Assembly (NCBI GenBank): GCA_005884575.1
Contig: VAWW01000049.1
Location: 1-50,851, forward strand
DNA: 50,851 nt
Direction: 5' to 3'
DNA from: Actinomycetota bacterium
GTDB lineage: Bacteria; Actinomycetota; Thermoleophilia; Gaiellales; Gaiellaceae
Shown piece after piece: positions 1 to 10,067 of this stretch. Numbering within the stretch: the first letter of the stretch is position 1; each line of letters begins with the position of its first letter. A program made the position numbers and the translations under genes. Under the pieces are notes generated by a model. The model ran no database searches, had not been told where the DNA came from, and saw nothing but the letters and a program-made list of their open reading frames with translations.

Positions 1-47
1 TCGACCAGCTGCAGCCGGTAGCCGAACAGCACGTCATCCTGCGACAT
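1..47 (-). CDS. N-terminus of IS481-like transposase / HTH protein (partial)
   Basis: Only the first 15 codons lie in the window; the gene runs off the left edge on the minus strand. The ATG is preceded by an AAGGAG ribosome-binding site about 7 nt upstream. The peptide begins MSQDDVLFGYRLQLV, which resembles the start of IS481-family transposases and related leucine-zipper/HTH proteins (typically M-S/T-E-D-D-I-L-F-G-Y-R-L). That assignment rests on a remembered N-terminal pattern over 15 residues, so it is tentative. If correct, an insertion sequence or integrase-like gene adjoins hemQ. Confidence 0.45.
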   Translation of the reverse strand, partial: MSQDDVLFGYRLQLV

Positions 48-97
48 GCGACTCGCTCCTTTCGATTGGCGTCGAAGCGAGCGTGAGTCGCAAAGCC

Positions 98-128
98 GAC
101 AGCGCCCGGCCTCAGGCCAGGCGCTGTC
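98..128 (-). terminator. Strong hairpin downstream of hemQ
   Basis: GACAGCGCC (98-106) pairs with GGCGCTGTC (120-128). An inner GGCCT/AGGCC stem extends it, with one C/A mismatch between them. It lies about 60 nt beyond the hemQ stop on the minus strand and has no clear T-run, so it could be a terminator of the hemQ unit or part of the flank of the neighbouring mobile element. Confidence 0.4.
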
Positions 129-186
129 GCGTCAAGGACCTATCGACGTCCTCCCAAGTGTCGCGAGAACTCGGAGACAGACCAAT

Positions 187-879
187 CTAGAGCTCGACGC
201 GCGACGCCGCGCCGTCGAGCGCGTCGAGCGCCATGCGGATGTCGACGTGCTGGCCGACGAAGATCGGGGTGTCCCGCTCGGTGTAGCGCGACGCCTCGCT
301 GTCGCGCAGCCGCAGCATCAGGTGCATGAAGTCGGCCGGCTCGTCGCACTCGAACGCGGTCATGAACTCCTGGTCGTCGATCCCGAACGAGTACGTCGTG
401 TGGTTGTGGATCGTCGGGAACTCCTCCCGGCCGATCCGCATGTGCTCGTCCATGGCGCGCTGCCTGTCCTCCTCGGGCAGCGAGTACCAGGGGCGCACCT
501 TCACGAACGGATAGACGACGAGATAGGACGAGCCCTTCGGCGCGATCTGCCGCGCGCGGCGCGCCGACGTGTACTCCGACGCCTTCGTCGTCGCGAGGTA
601 GGAGTACGGCGTCTCGAGCCAGCCCGCGAGCGCCGTCGCGTTCAGCGCGGCGCCGAGCTCGCCGAGATCCTCGTAGCGCTGCGTGATCTTCCAGAGAAAG
701 AAGTCGGTGTCCGGCCGCACGCCCGCGACGGTGTACGGGCGCAGCGCGTCGAACCGCGGTGCGAAGTGCTCGACGACCTCTGCGAACGCGTCTTTCGCGG
801 CCGCCCGCTCCTCGACGGGCAGGCGCCGCCAGGCCGGATCCACCCGGTAGAAGGTGTACGCGACGTACTGCCCGTTCAC
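187..879 (-). CDS. hemQ: HemQ, coproheme decarboxylase (chlorite dismutase family)
   Basis: The 230-aa protein matches chlorite-dismutase-fold HemQ, which oxidatively decarboxylates coproheme III to haem b in the coproporphyrin-dependent pathway of Gram-positive bacteria and acts in the cytoplasm. Visible signatures are the N-terminal YVAYTFYRVDPAWRRLP and the central YPFVKVRPWYSLPEEDR, followed by HMRIGREE. The HTTYSFGIDDQEF segment carries the expected proximal haem-ligand histidine, and a C-terminal FMHLMLRLRDSEASRY follows. Length is usual for actinobacterial HemQ. The start is GTG at 879, only 10 nt after the stop of the upstream secreted glycosidase-like gene, so the two are probably co-transcribed. 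Its other haem-pathway partners are not in the window. Confidence 0.92.
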   Translation of the reverse strand: MNGQYVAYTFYRVDPAWRRLPVEERAAAKDAFAEVVEHFAPRFDALRPYTVAGVRPDTDFFLWKITQRYEDLGELGAALNATALAGWLETPYSYLATTKASEYTSARRARQIAPKGSSYLVVYPFVKVRPWYSLPEEDRQRAMDEHMRIGREEFPTIHNHTTYSFGIDDQEFMTAFECDEPADFMHLMLRLRDSEASRYTERDTPIFVGQHVDIRMALDALDGAASRVEL

Positions 880-889
880 GCCGGTGATG

Positions 890-2305
890 CTAGCGAGAGA
901 ACATCGGCCCGAGCCGTACCACGGTCGGTCCGGGATTCACCGGCGCGACGAGGCGCACCTCGATCCGGTACCGGCCCGGCCGGAGGAGGCGGACGGGGAA
1001 CTGGATGAGCGTCGGGTGCCCGGCGACGGCGCGGCCGCGCTTCGTGGCCACTGCGGTGCGCGGCACGCGAAGGAGCCGTGCGGTGTACGTGCAGTCGATG
1101 TCGCACGCGAGGAAGGCGTGGTCGCGGACCCACGTGATCTTCGGCCGCGGCGTCAGCTTCATCTCCGGACACTTGGCGACGATGCCGCGGTGCAGGGCAT
1201 CGATCGCCGCGCGGGTCGGCGCAAGGCTCGTCTTCGGCGTCCCGTCGGCGTAGGAGAGGCCGGACTGCCAGCGGTCGAGATCCGACTCGTCGACGGTGTG
1301 GAATAAGAAGATGCCCTGAACCGTCGGCTGGCAGAACGCGAGCTGCAACGCCTCGCGGTAGTAGAGCGCCTGCGTCGCCTCGTCGACCGGCTTCACGGTC
1401 GCCGGCTCGCGGCCGGTGTAGAGCGACGCCTTCGCCGGCGGGATTTGCGTCTCGACACCGAACTCGTCGTAGACGATCGGGAGGGTGGCGCCCGGCTGGG
1501 CCGTTCCGCCGAACGCCTCCTGTAGCAGTCCGACGAGCTTGTCGTAGTCCGCGAGCGCGATCGTCGTCGTGTTCGGGTGCGTGCCCTCGAGCGGGGAGAC
1601 ACTCGAGTTGTCCTCGTACGGGTGCATCGCGAGTGCATCCATGATCGGCTCCGTCCGCCCGCTCAGCCGGTACGCCGCCCCGAGGTCGCGGATGAAGACG
1701 GTCGGCGAGTGCGTGTCACGGCCGGTATTCGGAACGTCGCCGCCTCGCGGCGAGATCGCGCCGCCGAGCACCTCCAGCTTCGGGTCGACCGCCTTCAGCG
1801 CGTCGTAGGTCGTGGCGAGCAGGCGCTCGTACGCGGGCGCCGCCGCGTCGCTGCCGTCCTGGTTGAACTGCGGCAGCCAGTAGCGGTTGAGGTTCGGCTC
1901 GTTCGCGACGATGAACCGGCGGATCGTCGGCAGCGTCTTCGCGAGCCAGGCGGAGAACGCAGCGAAGTCGGCCTGCTGCTCGTCGGTGAGCGGGGTCGTC
2001 CTGCTGCCGAACTGGGTGACCGTCAGTACGACCTCGACGGCGTCCAGGCGCGCGGCTGCCACGGCGTTCTGCAGCGGAGCGAGATCGGCCTTCGAGAGCG
2101 ATGTCTGGCCGGGCGCCCAGATCTGGGTGACACGCACCGCATCGAACCCGGCCAGCAGGACGAGGTCCATGTTCGCCTTCGCCGCGACGAGCGTCGGCTG
2201 GCGGACGTTGTCCTCGGTCGCGCCGACGAGCATCCGGGGCCCGCCGGCGTGGGCGGCCGGGGCGAGCGCGAGAACCGCGACGACCGCAGGAAGGAATCGA
2301 CGCAC
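890..2305 (-). CDS. Secreted glycoside-hydrolase-like protein (clan GH-A type fold)
   Basis: The protein of about 471 aa has a Sec-type signal peptide (RRFLPAVVAVLALAPAAHA). Its TIM-barrel-like body carries an IVANEPN motif (acid/base Glu of clan GH-A) and YDEFGVETQ near the expected nucleophile position. The C-terminal ~100 residues look like a separate beta domain. I cannot assign a GH family or substrate. I prefer the GTG at 2305 because TACCTT lies 7 nt upstream, the spacing seen for many apparently leaderless genes here; a TTG at 2314 is the longer alternative. It is a clear paralogue of the protein at 37056-38450, sharing AAYRLSGRT, YDALKAV and SPRG. It is divergent from uvrC and leads directly into hemQ. 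Confidence 0.75.
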   Translation of the reverse strand: MRRFLPAVVAVLALAPAAHAGGPRMLVGATEDNVRQPTLVAAKANMDLVLLAGFDAVRVTQIWAPGQTSLSKADLAPLQNAVAAARLDAVEVVLTVTQFGSRTTPLTDEQQADFAAFSAWLAKTLPTIRRFIVANEPNLNRYWLPQFNQDGSDAAAPAYERLLATTYDALKAVDPKLEVLGGAISPRGGDVPNTGRDTHSPTVFIRDLGAAYRLSGRTEPIMDALAMHPYEDNSSVSPLEGTHPNTTTIALADYDKLVGLLQEAFGGTAQPGATLPIVYDEFGVETQIPPAKASLYTGREPATVKPVDEATQALYYREALQLAFCQPTVQGIFLFHTVDESDLDRWQSGLSYADGTPKTSLAPTRAAIDALHRGIVAKCPEMKLTPRPKITWVRDHAFLACDIDCTYTARLLRVPRTAVATKRGRAVAGHPTLIQFPVRLLRPGRYRIEVRLVAPVNPGPTVVRLGPMFSR

Positions 2306-2351
2306 GGTGGCCAAGGTAGCCGGGGTGTGTAAGGCCCACGTAAGCCCTGGC

Positions 2352-2357
2352 TAGTCT
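2352..2357 (+). promoter_or_regulatory. -10 box for leaderless uvrC
   Basis: TAGTCT fits TANNNT and ends 6 nt before the GTG of uvrC, with no ribosome-binding site between. Transcription would therefore begin at or next to the start codon. No convincing -35 hexamer is visible. Confidence 0.45.
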
Positions 2358-2363
2358 GGACGG

Positions 2364-4207
2364 GTGGCGACACCGCGTCTCGAATCGAAGCTGAAGGCGC
2401 TCCCGGCGAAGCCGGGCGTCTACCTGTTCCGCGACGACCGGGGGGAGGTCCTCTACGTCGGCAAGGCGAAGAGCCTGCGGCCGCGCGTGCGCTCCTACTT
2501 CCAGCAGAGCCTCGATAGCCGGGCAGCGATCCAGCAGCTCCCCGACCGCGTCGCGGACATCGAGGTGATCGTGACGGGCACCGAGGTCGAGGCGCTCCAT
2601 TTGGAGCAGAACCTGGTCAAGCGCCACCGGCCGCCGTTCAACGTGCGGCTGCGCGACGACAAGTCCTTCCCGTACATCGCCGTGACCGTCGAGGACGAGT
2701 ACCCGCGCGTCATGTTCACGCGCGAGCGGCACCGGCCGGGGGTCTGGTACTTCGGGCCGTACGCGAACGCCAAGAAGGTGCGCGAGACGCTCGACGTCCT
2801 GAACCGCGTCTTCCCGTACCGGCCGTGCGAGGGGCCCAAGCCGGGGCGGCACTCGGGGATCCCGTGCCTGGACTACCACATCGACCGCTGTCTGGCGCCG
2901 TGCGTGGGGTACGTGTTGAAGGAGGACTACCGCGCGATCATCGACGGCGTAATCGAGTTCCTCTCCGGGAACACGAGGCCTATCCAGCGCGAGCTCGAGC
3001 AGAAGATGAAGCAGGCCGCGGACGAGGAGCGCTTCGAGGACGCAGCGCGCCACCGGAACCGTCTCTTCGCCGTGCAGGGTCTCGCCGAGCGGCAGGCGGT
3101 CGAGCGGCAGTCCGTCGGCACCGTCGACGTGATCGGCTTCGCGCACGAGGGGGATCGCGCCGTCGTGCAGATCTTCCCACTGCGCGGCGGCAAGATGGTC
3201 GACCGCCACAGCATCCACCTCGAGAACGTCGGTGGGCAGGATCTGACGACGATCCTCGAGGCGTTCGGACTGCGTCGCCGAGCGTGCCGCCGCAGATCAT
3301 CATGCCGCCGGACGCCGGCGACCTCTCGGCGCTCGCCGAGGTGCTCTCGGAGCGGCGCGGCGCGCGCGTCGAGATTCGCAGTGCCGAGCGCGGTGAGAAG
3401 CGGCGCCTGCAGGAGCTCGCGACGGAGAACGCACGGCTCGCACTCAGCTCCGAGGCGGCGCAGTCGGAGCAGAAGCGGCTGCGGCGGATCGAGGCGCTCG
3501 AGGAGCTCCGCGAGGCGCTGAACCTCGAGTCGCTGCCGATCCGCATCGAGTGCTTCGACATCTCGACGGCGATGGGCCAGGACACGGTCGGCTCGATGGT
3601 CGTGTTCCAGGACGCATCGCCGAAGAAGGCGCACTACCGCAAGTTCGGGATCCGCGAGTCGGGCGGCGATCCCGACGACTTCGCCGCGATGGCCGAGGTG
3701 ATCTCGCGCCGCTTCGCGCGGCTCAGTGACGGCACGGGCGAGGACTACGACGACTCGTTCGCCGTGACGCCGAACCTCGTCGTGATCGACGGCGGCAAGG
3801 GCCAGCTTTCGGCGGCGCTCGCGGCGATGCAGGCGTACGACCTGCCGCGCGTCGCCGTGATCGCGCTCGCAAAGCGCGTCGAGGAGGTCTTCGTGCCCGG
3901 CCGGCCCGATCCGATCGTCCTCGATCCGCACAACCCGGGCCTGCAGTTGTTGCAGCGGATCCGCGACGAGGCGCACCGCTTCGCCGTCGGCTTCCACCGG
4001 CAGCGGCGCGACGCGCGCGGCTTCGCCTCGATCTTCGACGAGCTGCAGGGCGTCGGGCCGGCGCGGCGGCGCGCGCTGCTCCGCCACTTCGGCTCGGCCG
4101 AGGGCGTGCTGAATGCCACGCAGGAGGAGCTCGAGGGCGTGCCGGGTGTGCCGGCGAAGACAGCGCGCCAGATCTACGCGCAGTTGCACAAGGCCGGCCG
4201 AGGCTAG
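2364..4207 (+). pseudogene. uvrC: uvrC, excinuclease ABC subunit C, interrupted by a frameshift/small deletion
   Basis: UvrC makes both incisions in nucleotide excision repair. The first frame (GTG 2364) encodes the GIY-YIG nuclease (GVYLF then LYVGKAKSL, residues ~18-45), the Cys-rich PCLDYHIDRCLAPCVG region and a UvrB-binding UVR motif (DEERFEDAARHR). At about 3267-3275 the reading frame changes. The second frame continues PSVPPQIIMPPD, the RNase-H-like endonuclease domain (IECFDIS, VVIDGGKGQL, RDEAHRFAV supplying the Asp/Asp/His set) and tandem helix-hairpin-helix motifs to 4207. The join lacks the conserved Q-(F/Y)-Y segment between EAF and PSVPP, so a loss of about 4 codons plus 1 nt (10 or 13 nt) explains it better than a single-base slip. 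Without the join the first frame ends at 3521; the second could restart at ATG 3302. It is either inactivated or a sequence error. Confidence 0.88.
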
Positions 4208-4211
4208 ACAG

Positions 4212-4231
4212 GCACATGTGTACCCATGTGC
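4212..4231. repeat. Inverted repeat between uvrC and the MFS gene
   Basis: GCACATG (4212-4218) and CATGTGC (4225-4231) form a perfect 7-bp inverted repeat around TGTACC. It is noticeably AT-richer than its surroundings and lies 66 nt before the transporter start, so it could be an operator or a weak terminator. Confidence 0.35.
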
Positions 4232-4254
4232 AAGGCGGATGGGCGCACCGGCAC

Positions 4255-4273
4255 ACACCTCGACGGGAGGTGT
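4255..4273. terminator. Small hairpin upstream of the MFS gene
   Basis: ACACCTC and GAGGTGT form a 7-bp stem with loop GACGG. No T-run follows. It is either the uvrC terminator or part of the transporter leader. Confidence 0.25.
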
Positions 4274-4296
4274 CCCGGATGCGGTAGACAGCTGCG

Positions 4297-5514
4297 GTGG
4301 AGCCGCGAGTCGCGACCACCGGGCCCGGCGCGGCTCTCCGGCTGATCCGTAGCCGCGACTTCGGGCCGTACTTCTTCGGCAATGCGCTCTCGGCGAGCGG
4401 CACCTGGTTCCAGAATCTCGCCGCGTCGCTGCTCGTCTTCCGCCTGACCCATTCCGCGCTCCTCCTCGGCGTCCTCAACTTCGGCCAGTTCATTCCGGTG
4501 CTGGTGCTCGCGCCGTGGGCAGGGAGCGCGGCCGACCGGCTCGACCGGCGGAAGCTCCTCTTCGTCACGCAGGTGGCCGCGACGGCGCTGAGCGGAGTGC
4601 TCGCCGCGCTGGCGTGGAGCGGCCAGGCCGGCGCGTGGACGGTGATCGGCTTCGGGCTCGCGCTCGGCGTGACGAGCGCGTTCTCGGCGCCTGCCTCGCA
4701 GGCGCTGATCGCGTCGCTCGTTCCCGCGTCCGATCTGGCCTCCGCGGTCGCGCTGAACTCGATGACGTTCAACCTCGCGCGCGCTATCGGGCCCGCGCTT
4801 GCTGCGCTCTCGGTGCGCAAGCTCGGGATTCCCGCGTCCTTCGCGATCAATTCCGCGTCGTACGTGCTGCTCGCGGGCGCGCTGGTGATCGTGCGGCCGC
4901 GCGAGCAGCGACGCGCGACGCGCGAATCGTCGCGACTGCGGGAGAGCTGGACGCTCGTCCGCCAAAAGCCAGAGCTGCTTGGGTTCCTGCTCGTCGTGAC
5001 GGCGGTCGGGTTCGCGTCCGACCCCGTCAACACCGAGGCGCCCGCGTTCGCGCACGCATTCGGCCGGCCGGACACCGACGCGGGCTGGATCATCGGCGCG
5101 TTCGGCGCCGGCGCCGTAGCCGCGGCATTCCTCTTCGCCGGCCGCGTCGCCGCGTCGCGGCGGCGGCTGACCCTGACGCTGTCGCTGCTCGGCGGCGGGA
5201 TCGCCGCGTTTGCGCTCTCGCCCTGGCTCTGGCTCGCGTTCCCGCTGCTCCACGTCGCCGGCTTCGGCTACCTCTCCTCGAACACTGCGGCGACGAGCCG
5301 CCTCCAGCTCGGCGTCGAGGAGCACCAGCGCGGCCGGATCATGGCGCTCTGGAGCGTCGCGTTCCTCGGACTGCGGCCCTTTGCCAGCCTCGCCGACGGC
5401 GGGATCGCCGACCTGGCCGGCGTCCGGGCTGCCGGGGTCGCTCTCGCCGTCCCGACGCTCGTCCTCGCGGGCCTCGTGTTTCGCCGATCGCGACGGCTGG
5501 GCGACGAGATCTAA
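4297..5514 (+). CDS. MFS transporter, EntS/DHA3-like exporter
   Basis: The 405-aa polytopic membrane protein shows features of the MFS_3 (enterobactin-exporter-like, DHA3 drug efflux) group. It has an early FGPYFFGNALSASGTWFQNL segment and the MFS loop 2-3 motif GSAADRLDRRKLLF. It then shows a SAFSAPASQALIASLVP stretch and about 12 hydrophobic segments split by a basic loop (RPREQRRATRESSRLRES). The substrate cannot be predicted. The start is GTG at 4297. The two inverted repeats upstream are candidate regulatory sites. It stands alone on the plus strand between uvrC and a convergent block. Confidence 0.85.
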   Translation: MEPRVATTGPGAALRLIRSRDFGPYFFGNALSASGTWFQNLAASLLVFRLTHSALLLGVLNFGQFIPVLVLAPWAGSAADRLDRRKLLFVTQVAATALSGVLAALAWSGQAGAWTVIGFGLALGVTSAFSAPASQALIASLVPASDLASAVALNSMTFNLARAIGPALAALSVRKLGIPASFAINSASYVLLAGALVIVRPREQRRATRESSRLRESWTLVRQKPELLGFLLVVTAVGFASDPVNTEAPAFAHAFGRPDTDAGWIIGAFGAGAVAAAFLFAGRVAASRRRLTLTLSLLGGGIAAFALSPWLWLAFPLLHVAGFGYLSSNTAATSRLQLGVEEHQRGRIMALWSVAFLGLRPFASLADGGIADLAGVRAAGVALAVPTLVLAGLVFRRSRRLGDEI

Positions 5515-5559
5515 CGGAATGCTTCCGGTTTCTTAACGAGGCGTCGTTACCGTCGGCGC

Positions 5560-5694
5560 ATGCTCTCGCTCGCCGTGGATCTCGAAGATCACACCTGGTA
5601 CCTCGAGCTCGTGTCCGAGCTGATCGCCGGCGTCGAGAGCTATCTCGCGCGGTGGGCGGCGTTCGAGGAGTATGTCGGCGAATCGGTCGACTAG
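5560..5694 (+). CDS. Small hypothetical protein (44 aa)
   Basis: A short open frame, ATG 5560 to TAG 5694, encodes an acidic Trp/Tyr-containing peptide beginning MLSLAVDLEDHTWYLEL. There is no clear ribosome-binding site. The stop overlaps the stop of the convergent Gly-rich protein by 3 nt (CTAG), an arrangement seen elsewhere in the window (17135-17138), which mildly favours a real gene. No family is recognised. Confidence 0.35.
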   Translation: MLSLAVDLEDHTWYLELVSELIAGVESYLARWAAFEEYVGESVD

Positions 5695-6911
5695 AAGTCG
5701 CCGCCTCCGCCGTCGCCGCCGCCGAAGTCCCCACCTCCGAAGCCTCCGCCGCCGCCACCGAAGTCACCCAGGCCGGAGCCGGGCTGGTCGCCGTAGCCGC
5801 CGTAGAAGCCGCCGCCGAGCAGCTCGCCGAGGAAGAGGCCCGGGAAGAAGCCGCCGTAGAACGGCATGTAGCCCGGCGCGGCCCAGTACGGCGTCCGCAC
5901 GCCGCCGACCAGCACCTCGCGCGATGCCGGATCCTCGCCGCGCTCGACCCGCTGCGCGTCCGCTTCGCAGGCCGGCACCGGCCGCGGCGTTCCGCCCGGC
6001 GGCGCCCACTCGACGTCGCGGCTCGAGGGGCCGTGGCGGGGATCGAAGAAGCAGGGCGCGCGCCGCTCCGGCGGCTCGCGGCCGGCGAGCAGCGCCTCCG
6101 CGGACGCCATCTCGTAGCGGCCCTCCTCGATCGCGGACGAGACGTGCTCGAGATCTTCGGGACGCCGGGCGCGGTCGAATGCGTGCGAGGCGGTGTCGTA
6201 CGCGCCGAGGGCGCGGCGGTAGGCCTCGGCCGCCCGCGGGTCGGCGCCGGGGAAGCTCGTCGGCTGCTCGAGCCGCTGCACATCCTCGGCGAGAGCGACG
6301 AGCTCGTCCTTCGCTGCGCTCCGCACGTCCTCGAGGCGGATCTGGGTCGCACGGCGTCGCCGGAGCGCCCGCGCGCCGAAGAGCACGGCCGCGCCCGCGG
6401 CGAGGATCGCGATCAGCGCCCCGCCGCTGAAGCCGTGCCGCCCGCCGCCGCCGGAACGCTCGTCCTGAACGCGGTGCACGAAGTCGAGCAGCACGGCCGC
6501 GAGCCCTTCGCCGCGATGCGCGTTGAATGCGTCGGTCGCCAGCCGGCCGGCCGTCCCGCGCGGGAGATCGGTGCTGCCGGCGCGAAAGTGCTTCCCGACG
6601 ACAACGGCATAGGTCCCGCGCCGGCCGAGGTCGTCGCGGAGAAGACGCAGCACTTCGTTCGGATCGCCGCCCGCCCGATCGGCTGCGGACTGGGGGAGCA
6701 CCGCGATGTAGATCGGCTCGCCCGCGTTCGCGATCGCATTCCGCAGCTTCGCAACCTGCGCCGGGGGGAGCGTGAGCGCGGCGTTCGGATCGACGTAGAC
6801 CGGCGACTGCCGGAGTGCGTTCGCCGCCTTCTGCAGCGAGCCGACGAGCGCGGCCGCGGGCGCGGCGAAGACGGCCGCGGCGACGAAGGAGGCGATCAGG
6901 GCGAGTCGCAT
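5691..6911 (-). CDS. TPM-domain-like membrane protein with Gly-rich tail
   Basis: This 406-aa protein starts with a signal or anchor sequence (MRLALIASFVAAAVFAAPAAA). A luminal region of about 120 residues follows (GEPIYIAVLPQSAAD, TYAVVVGKHF, AHRGEGLAAVLLDFV), reminiscent of the TPM/YgcG fold. A second membrane segment near residue 165 (ALIAILAAGAAVLFGARAL) is followed by a charged cytoplasmic helical region. The last ~55 residues are rich in Gly, Phe, Tyr and Asp. TPM proteins are linked to photosystem repair and membrane-protein turnover, but a role here is only inferred. The ATG overlaps the stop of the upstream frameshifted membrane gene (TGATG), so the two are translationally coupled. 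Confidence 0.7.
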   Translation of the reverse strand: MRLALIASFVAAAVFAAPAAALVGSLQKAANALRQSPVYVDPNAALTLPPAQVAKLRNAIANAGEPIYIAVLPQSAADRAGGDPNEVLRLLRDDLGRRGTYAVVVGKHFRAGSTDLPRGTAGRLATDAFNAHRGEGLAAVLLDFVHRVQDERSGGGGRHGFSGGALIAILAAGAAVLFGARALRRRRATQIRLEDVRSAAKDELVALAEDVQRLEQPTSFPGADPRAAEAYRRALGAYDTASHAFDRARRPEDLEHVSSAIEEGRYEMASAEALLAGREPPERRAPCFFDPRHGPSSRDVEWAPPGGTPRPVPACEADAQRVERGEDPASREVLVGGVRTPYWAAPGYMPFYGGFFPGLFLGELLGGGFYGGYGDQPGSGLGDFGGGGGGFGGGDFGGGDGGGGDF

Positions 6912-7817
6912 CAGCCGGGGGACTCGATCGCCCGGTCCGGCTCGACGGCCCGCCGCCACCGCAGCGTCCGGAACGTCAGCAGGATCGCGCTGAAGCCGAG
7001 GACGACGTTCACGGCCGTCAGGGTAATGCGCATCCCGACGCTGAAGCTGAGCAGGACCGTCCGAGACGCGGCGCCGCGGAAGACGTACAGGAGCAACGCC
7101 TGTTCGGTGCCGATGCCGGAGGGGCTGAAGGGAAAGATCGTCGACAGGCTCAGCGACACCTGGACGAGCAACGCGTTGTGGAGCGTCGCCGGGAGGGAGA
7201 ACGCGCGCAGCAGCCAGTAGACGGTCGCGAGGCGCAGACTCCAGTCCGCGACCTGCCACAACACGACGGTGCGCAGGTAGCGCGACCGGTCACGCGTGAC
7301 GGCGAAGCCCTGCTTGACGCGGGCCCAGAACGCCTCGACGCGGAGCGCCGCCCACCAGATCCCGACGACGAGCAGCAGGACCACGCCGCCGCCGATCGCC
7401 GCGCCGAGCCGCGGGTGCCGGAGGAACCAGCCGAAGTCGAACGAGGGCAGGTGCGGCAGGACGTTCAGGCCGGGGAGGACGCCGAGCATGACCGCCCACA
7501 CGACAAGGGCTCCCGCGACGACGCTGTCGAAAAGTGTCATCAGGACGATCGTCGAGGCGAGCGTGGTGTACGTCGCCTCCGGCAGCGCGCGCTTCGCAAT
7601 TGCGAGCTTGACGACGTCGCCGCCGCGAGCGGGGATGATCGCGTTGACGCCCGTGCCCGCGACGTACGCGCCGAGCATGCGCAACCACGTTCCGCCACGC
7701 GCGGCTGACGGCGCACAGCTTCACGAGATGGCAGCCCACCGCGATCCCGAGCGCCTGCCAGTGCACCGCCGCCAGGTGGTGGACGAACACGCCGATCGCA
7801 TGGAGGACGGCGTGCAC
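6911..7817 (-). pseudogene. LPG-synthase-type TM protein (MprF flippase-like), frameshifted
   Basis: Two frames together make a protein of the lysylphosphatidylglycerol synthase TM region / UPF0104 family. The N-terminal part (GTG 7817) reads VHAVLHAIGVFVHHLA to CHLVKLCAVSRAWRNVV. The C-terminal part (from ~7684) reads MLGAYVAGTGVNAIIPARGGD and continues through 5-6 hydrophobic segments, including FPFSPSGIGTEQALL. NAIIPARGGD and the FPFSPSGIGTEQ pattern are diagnostic. The frames meet near 7680-7690, and about a dozen residues normally found between AWRN and LGAY are missing, so a deletion of length 2 mod 3 is indicated. The C-terminal frame alone has an ATG at 7684 and could be made as a truncated 257-aa protein. 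Substrate unknown; family members move lipid-linked substrates. Confidence 0.75.
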
Positions 7818-7851
7818 TGCGGCTAAGGCGCCGCTTGCGGTGCCGCCATCA

Positions 7852-7878
7852 GGAGGCGTCGGCTTTGCCGGCGCCTCC
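7852..7878 (-). terminator. Hairpin terminator after pruA
   Basis: GGAGGCGTCGGC and GCCGGCGCCTCC form a 12-bp stem with one G-T wobble and a TTT loop. It lies 58 nt beyond the pruA stop and 35 nt before the next minus-strand gene. No T-run follows, as is common for actinobacterial hairpins. Confidence 0.5.
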
Positions 7879-7935
7879 GTCTGAAATGACCGGTCGACAC
7901 GCTCGAAGCGATCCCGACGGACCTAGGCGCGACCG

Positions 7936-9582
<1,647 letters not shown>

Positions 9583-9602
9583 CTGCTGCGATTCTAGGGG
9601 CG

Positions 9603-10067
9603 ATGGCTCGGCTGGTCGCGTACGAGGCAGAGGGCTGGGGCGTGGGGGAGCTGTGGCTCGACGGCCCGAGGGTGGTCTGGCACGAGCTGCCGCGCCCAAA
9701 CGGCGCGGCGGTCGTCCCCGCTGGACGCTCCGAGCTCGTCGAGCGGCTGCAGGCGTACTTCGCCGGCGAGCCGGTGAAATTTGACGACGTCGAGGTCGAT
9801 CTCGAGTACGAGACCGAGTTTCTCGGGCGCTGCGCCCGCGCGCTGCGCTCGGTGCCGCGCGGCGAGGTCGTGACGTACGGGGAGCTCGCGGCGCTCGCGG
9901 GCGCTCCCGGCGCGGCTCGTGCGGCGGGGAGCTTCTGCGCCCGCAACCGGCTGGGACTCTTCGTCCCGTGCCACCGCGTCGTCTCCGCCGGAGGGCTCGG
10001 CTCGTACGGCTCCCTCGGCGTCGCGTACAAGCGTCGCATGCTGGAGCTCGAGCGTGCCGCTGTCTGA
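9603..10067 (+). CDS. ogt: Methylated-DNA--protein-cysteine methyltransferase
   Basis: The 154-aa suicide repair protein transfers methyl groups from O6-methylguanine to its own cysteine. It carries the active-site VPCHRVV motif near residue 122, the upstream wing/HTH region VPRGEVVTYGELAALAGAPGAARA and an Asn-Arg (RNRLGLF) before the active site. The C-terminal SYGSLGVAYKRRMLELE is typical. The N-terminal domain is short. ATG 9603 lies 7 nt behind GATTCT, a possible -10 for a leaderless message. Its last 14 nt overlap the start of whiA, suggesting co-transcription and coupling. Confidence 0.92.
   Translation: MARLVAYEAEGWGVGELWLDGPRVVWHELPRPNGAAVVPAGRSELVERLQAYFAGEPVKFDDVEVDLEYETEFLGRCARALRSVPRGEVVTYGELAALAGAPGAARAAGSFCARNRLGLFVPCHRVVSAGGLGSYGSLGVAYKRRMLELERAAV

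Noticed and set aside
1716..3218. Long minus-strand open frame across the hemQ-side gene and uvrC
   Set aside because: It lies antisense to the well-supported uvrC first frame and shows no recognisable domain.
4515..7220. Very long plus-strand open frame (~900 codons)
   Set aside because: It is an Arg/Ala-rich antisense or out-of-frame shadow over the MFS and TPM-like genes, produced by high GC; no family features.
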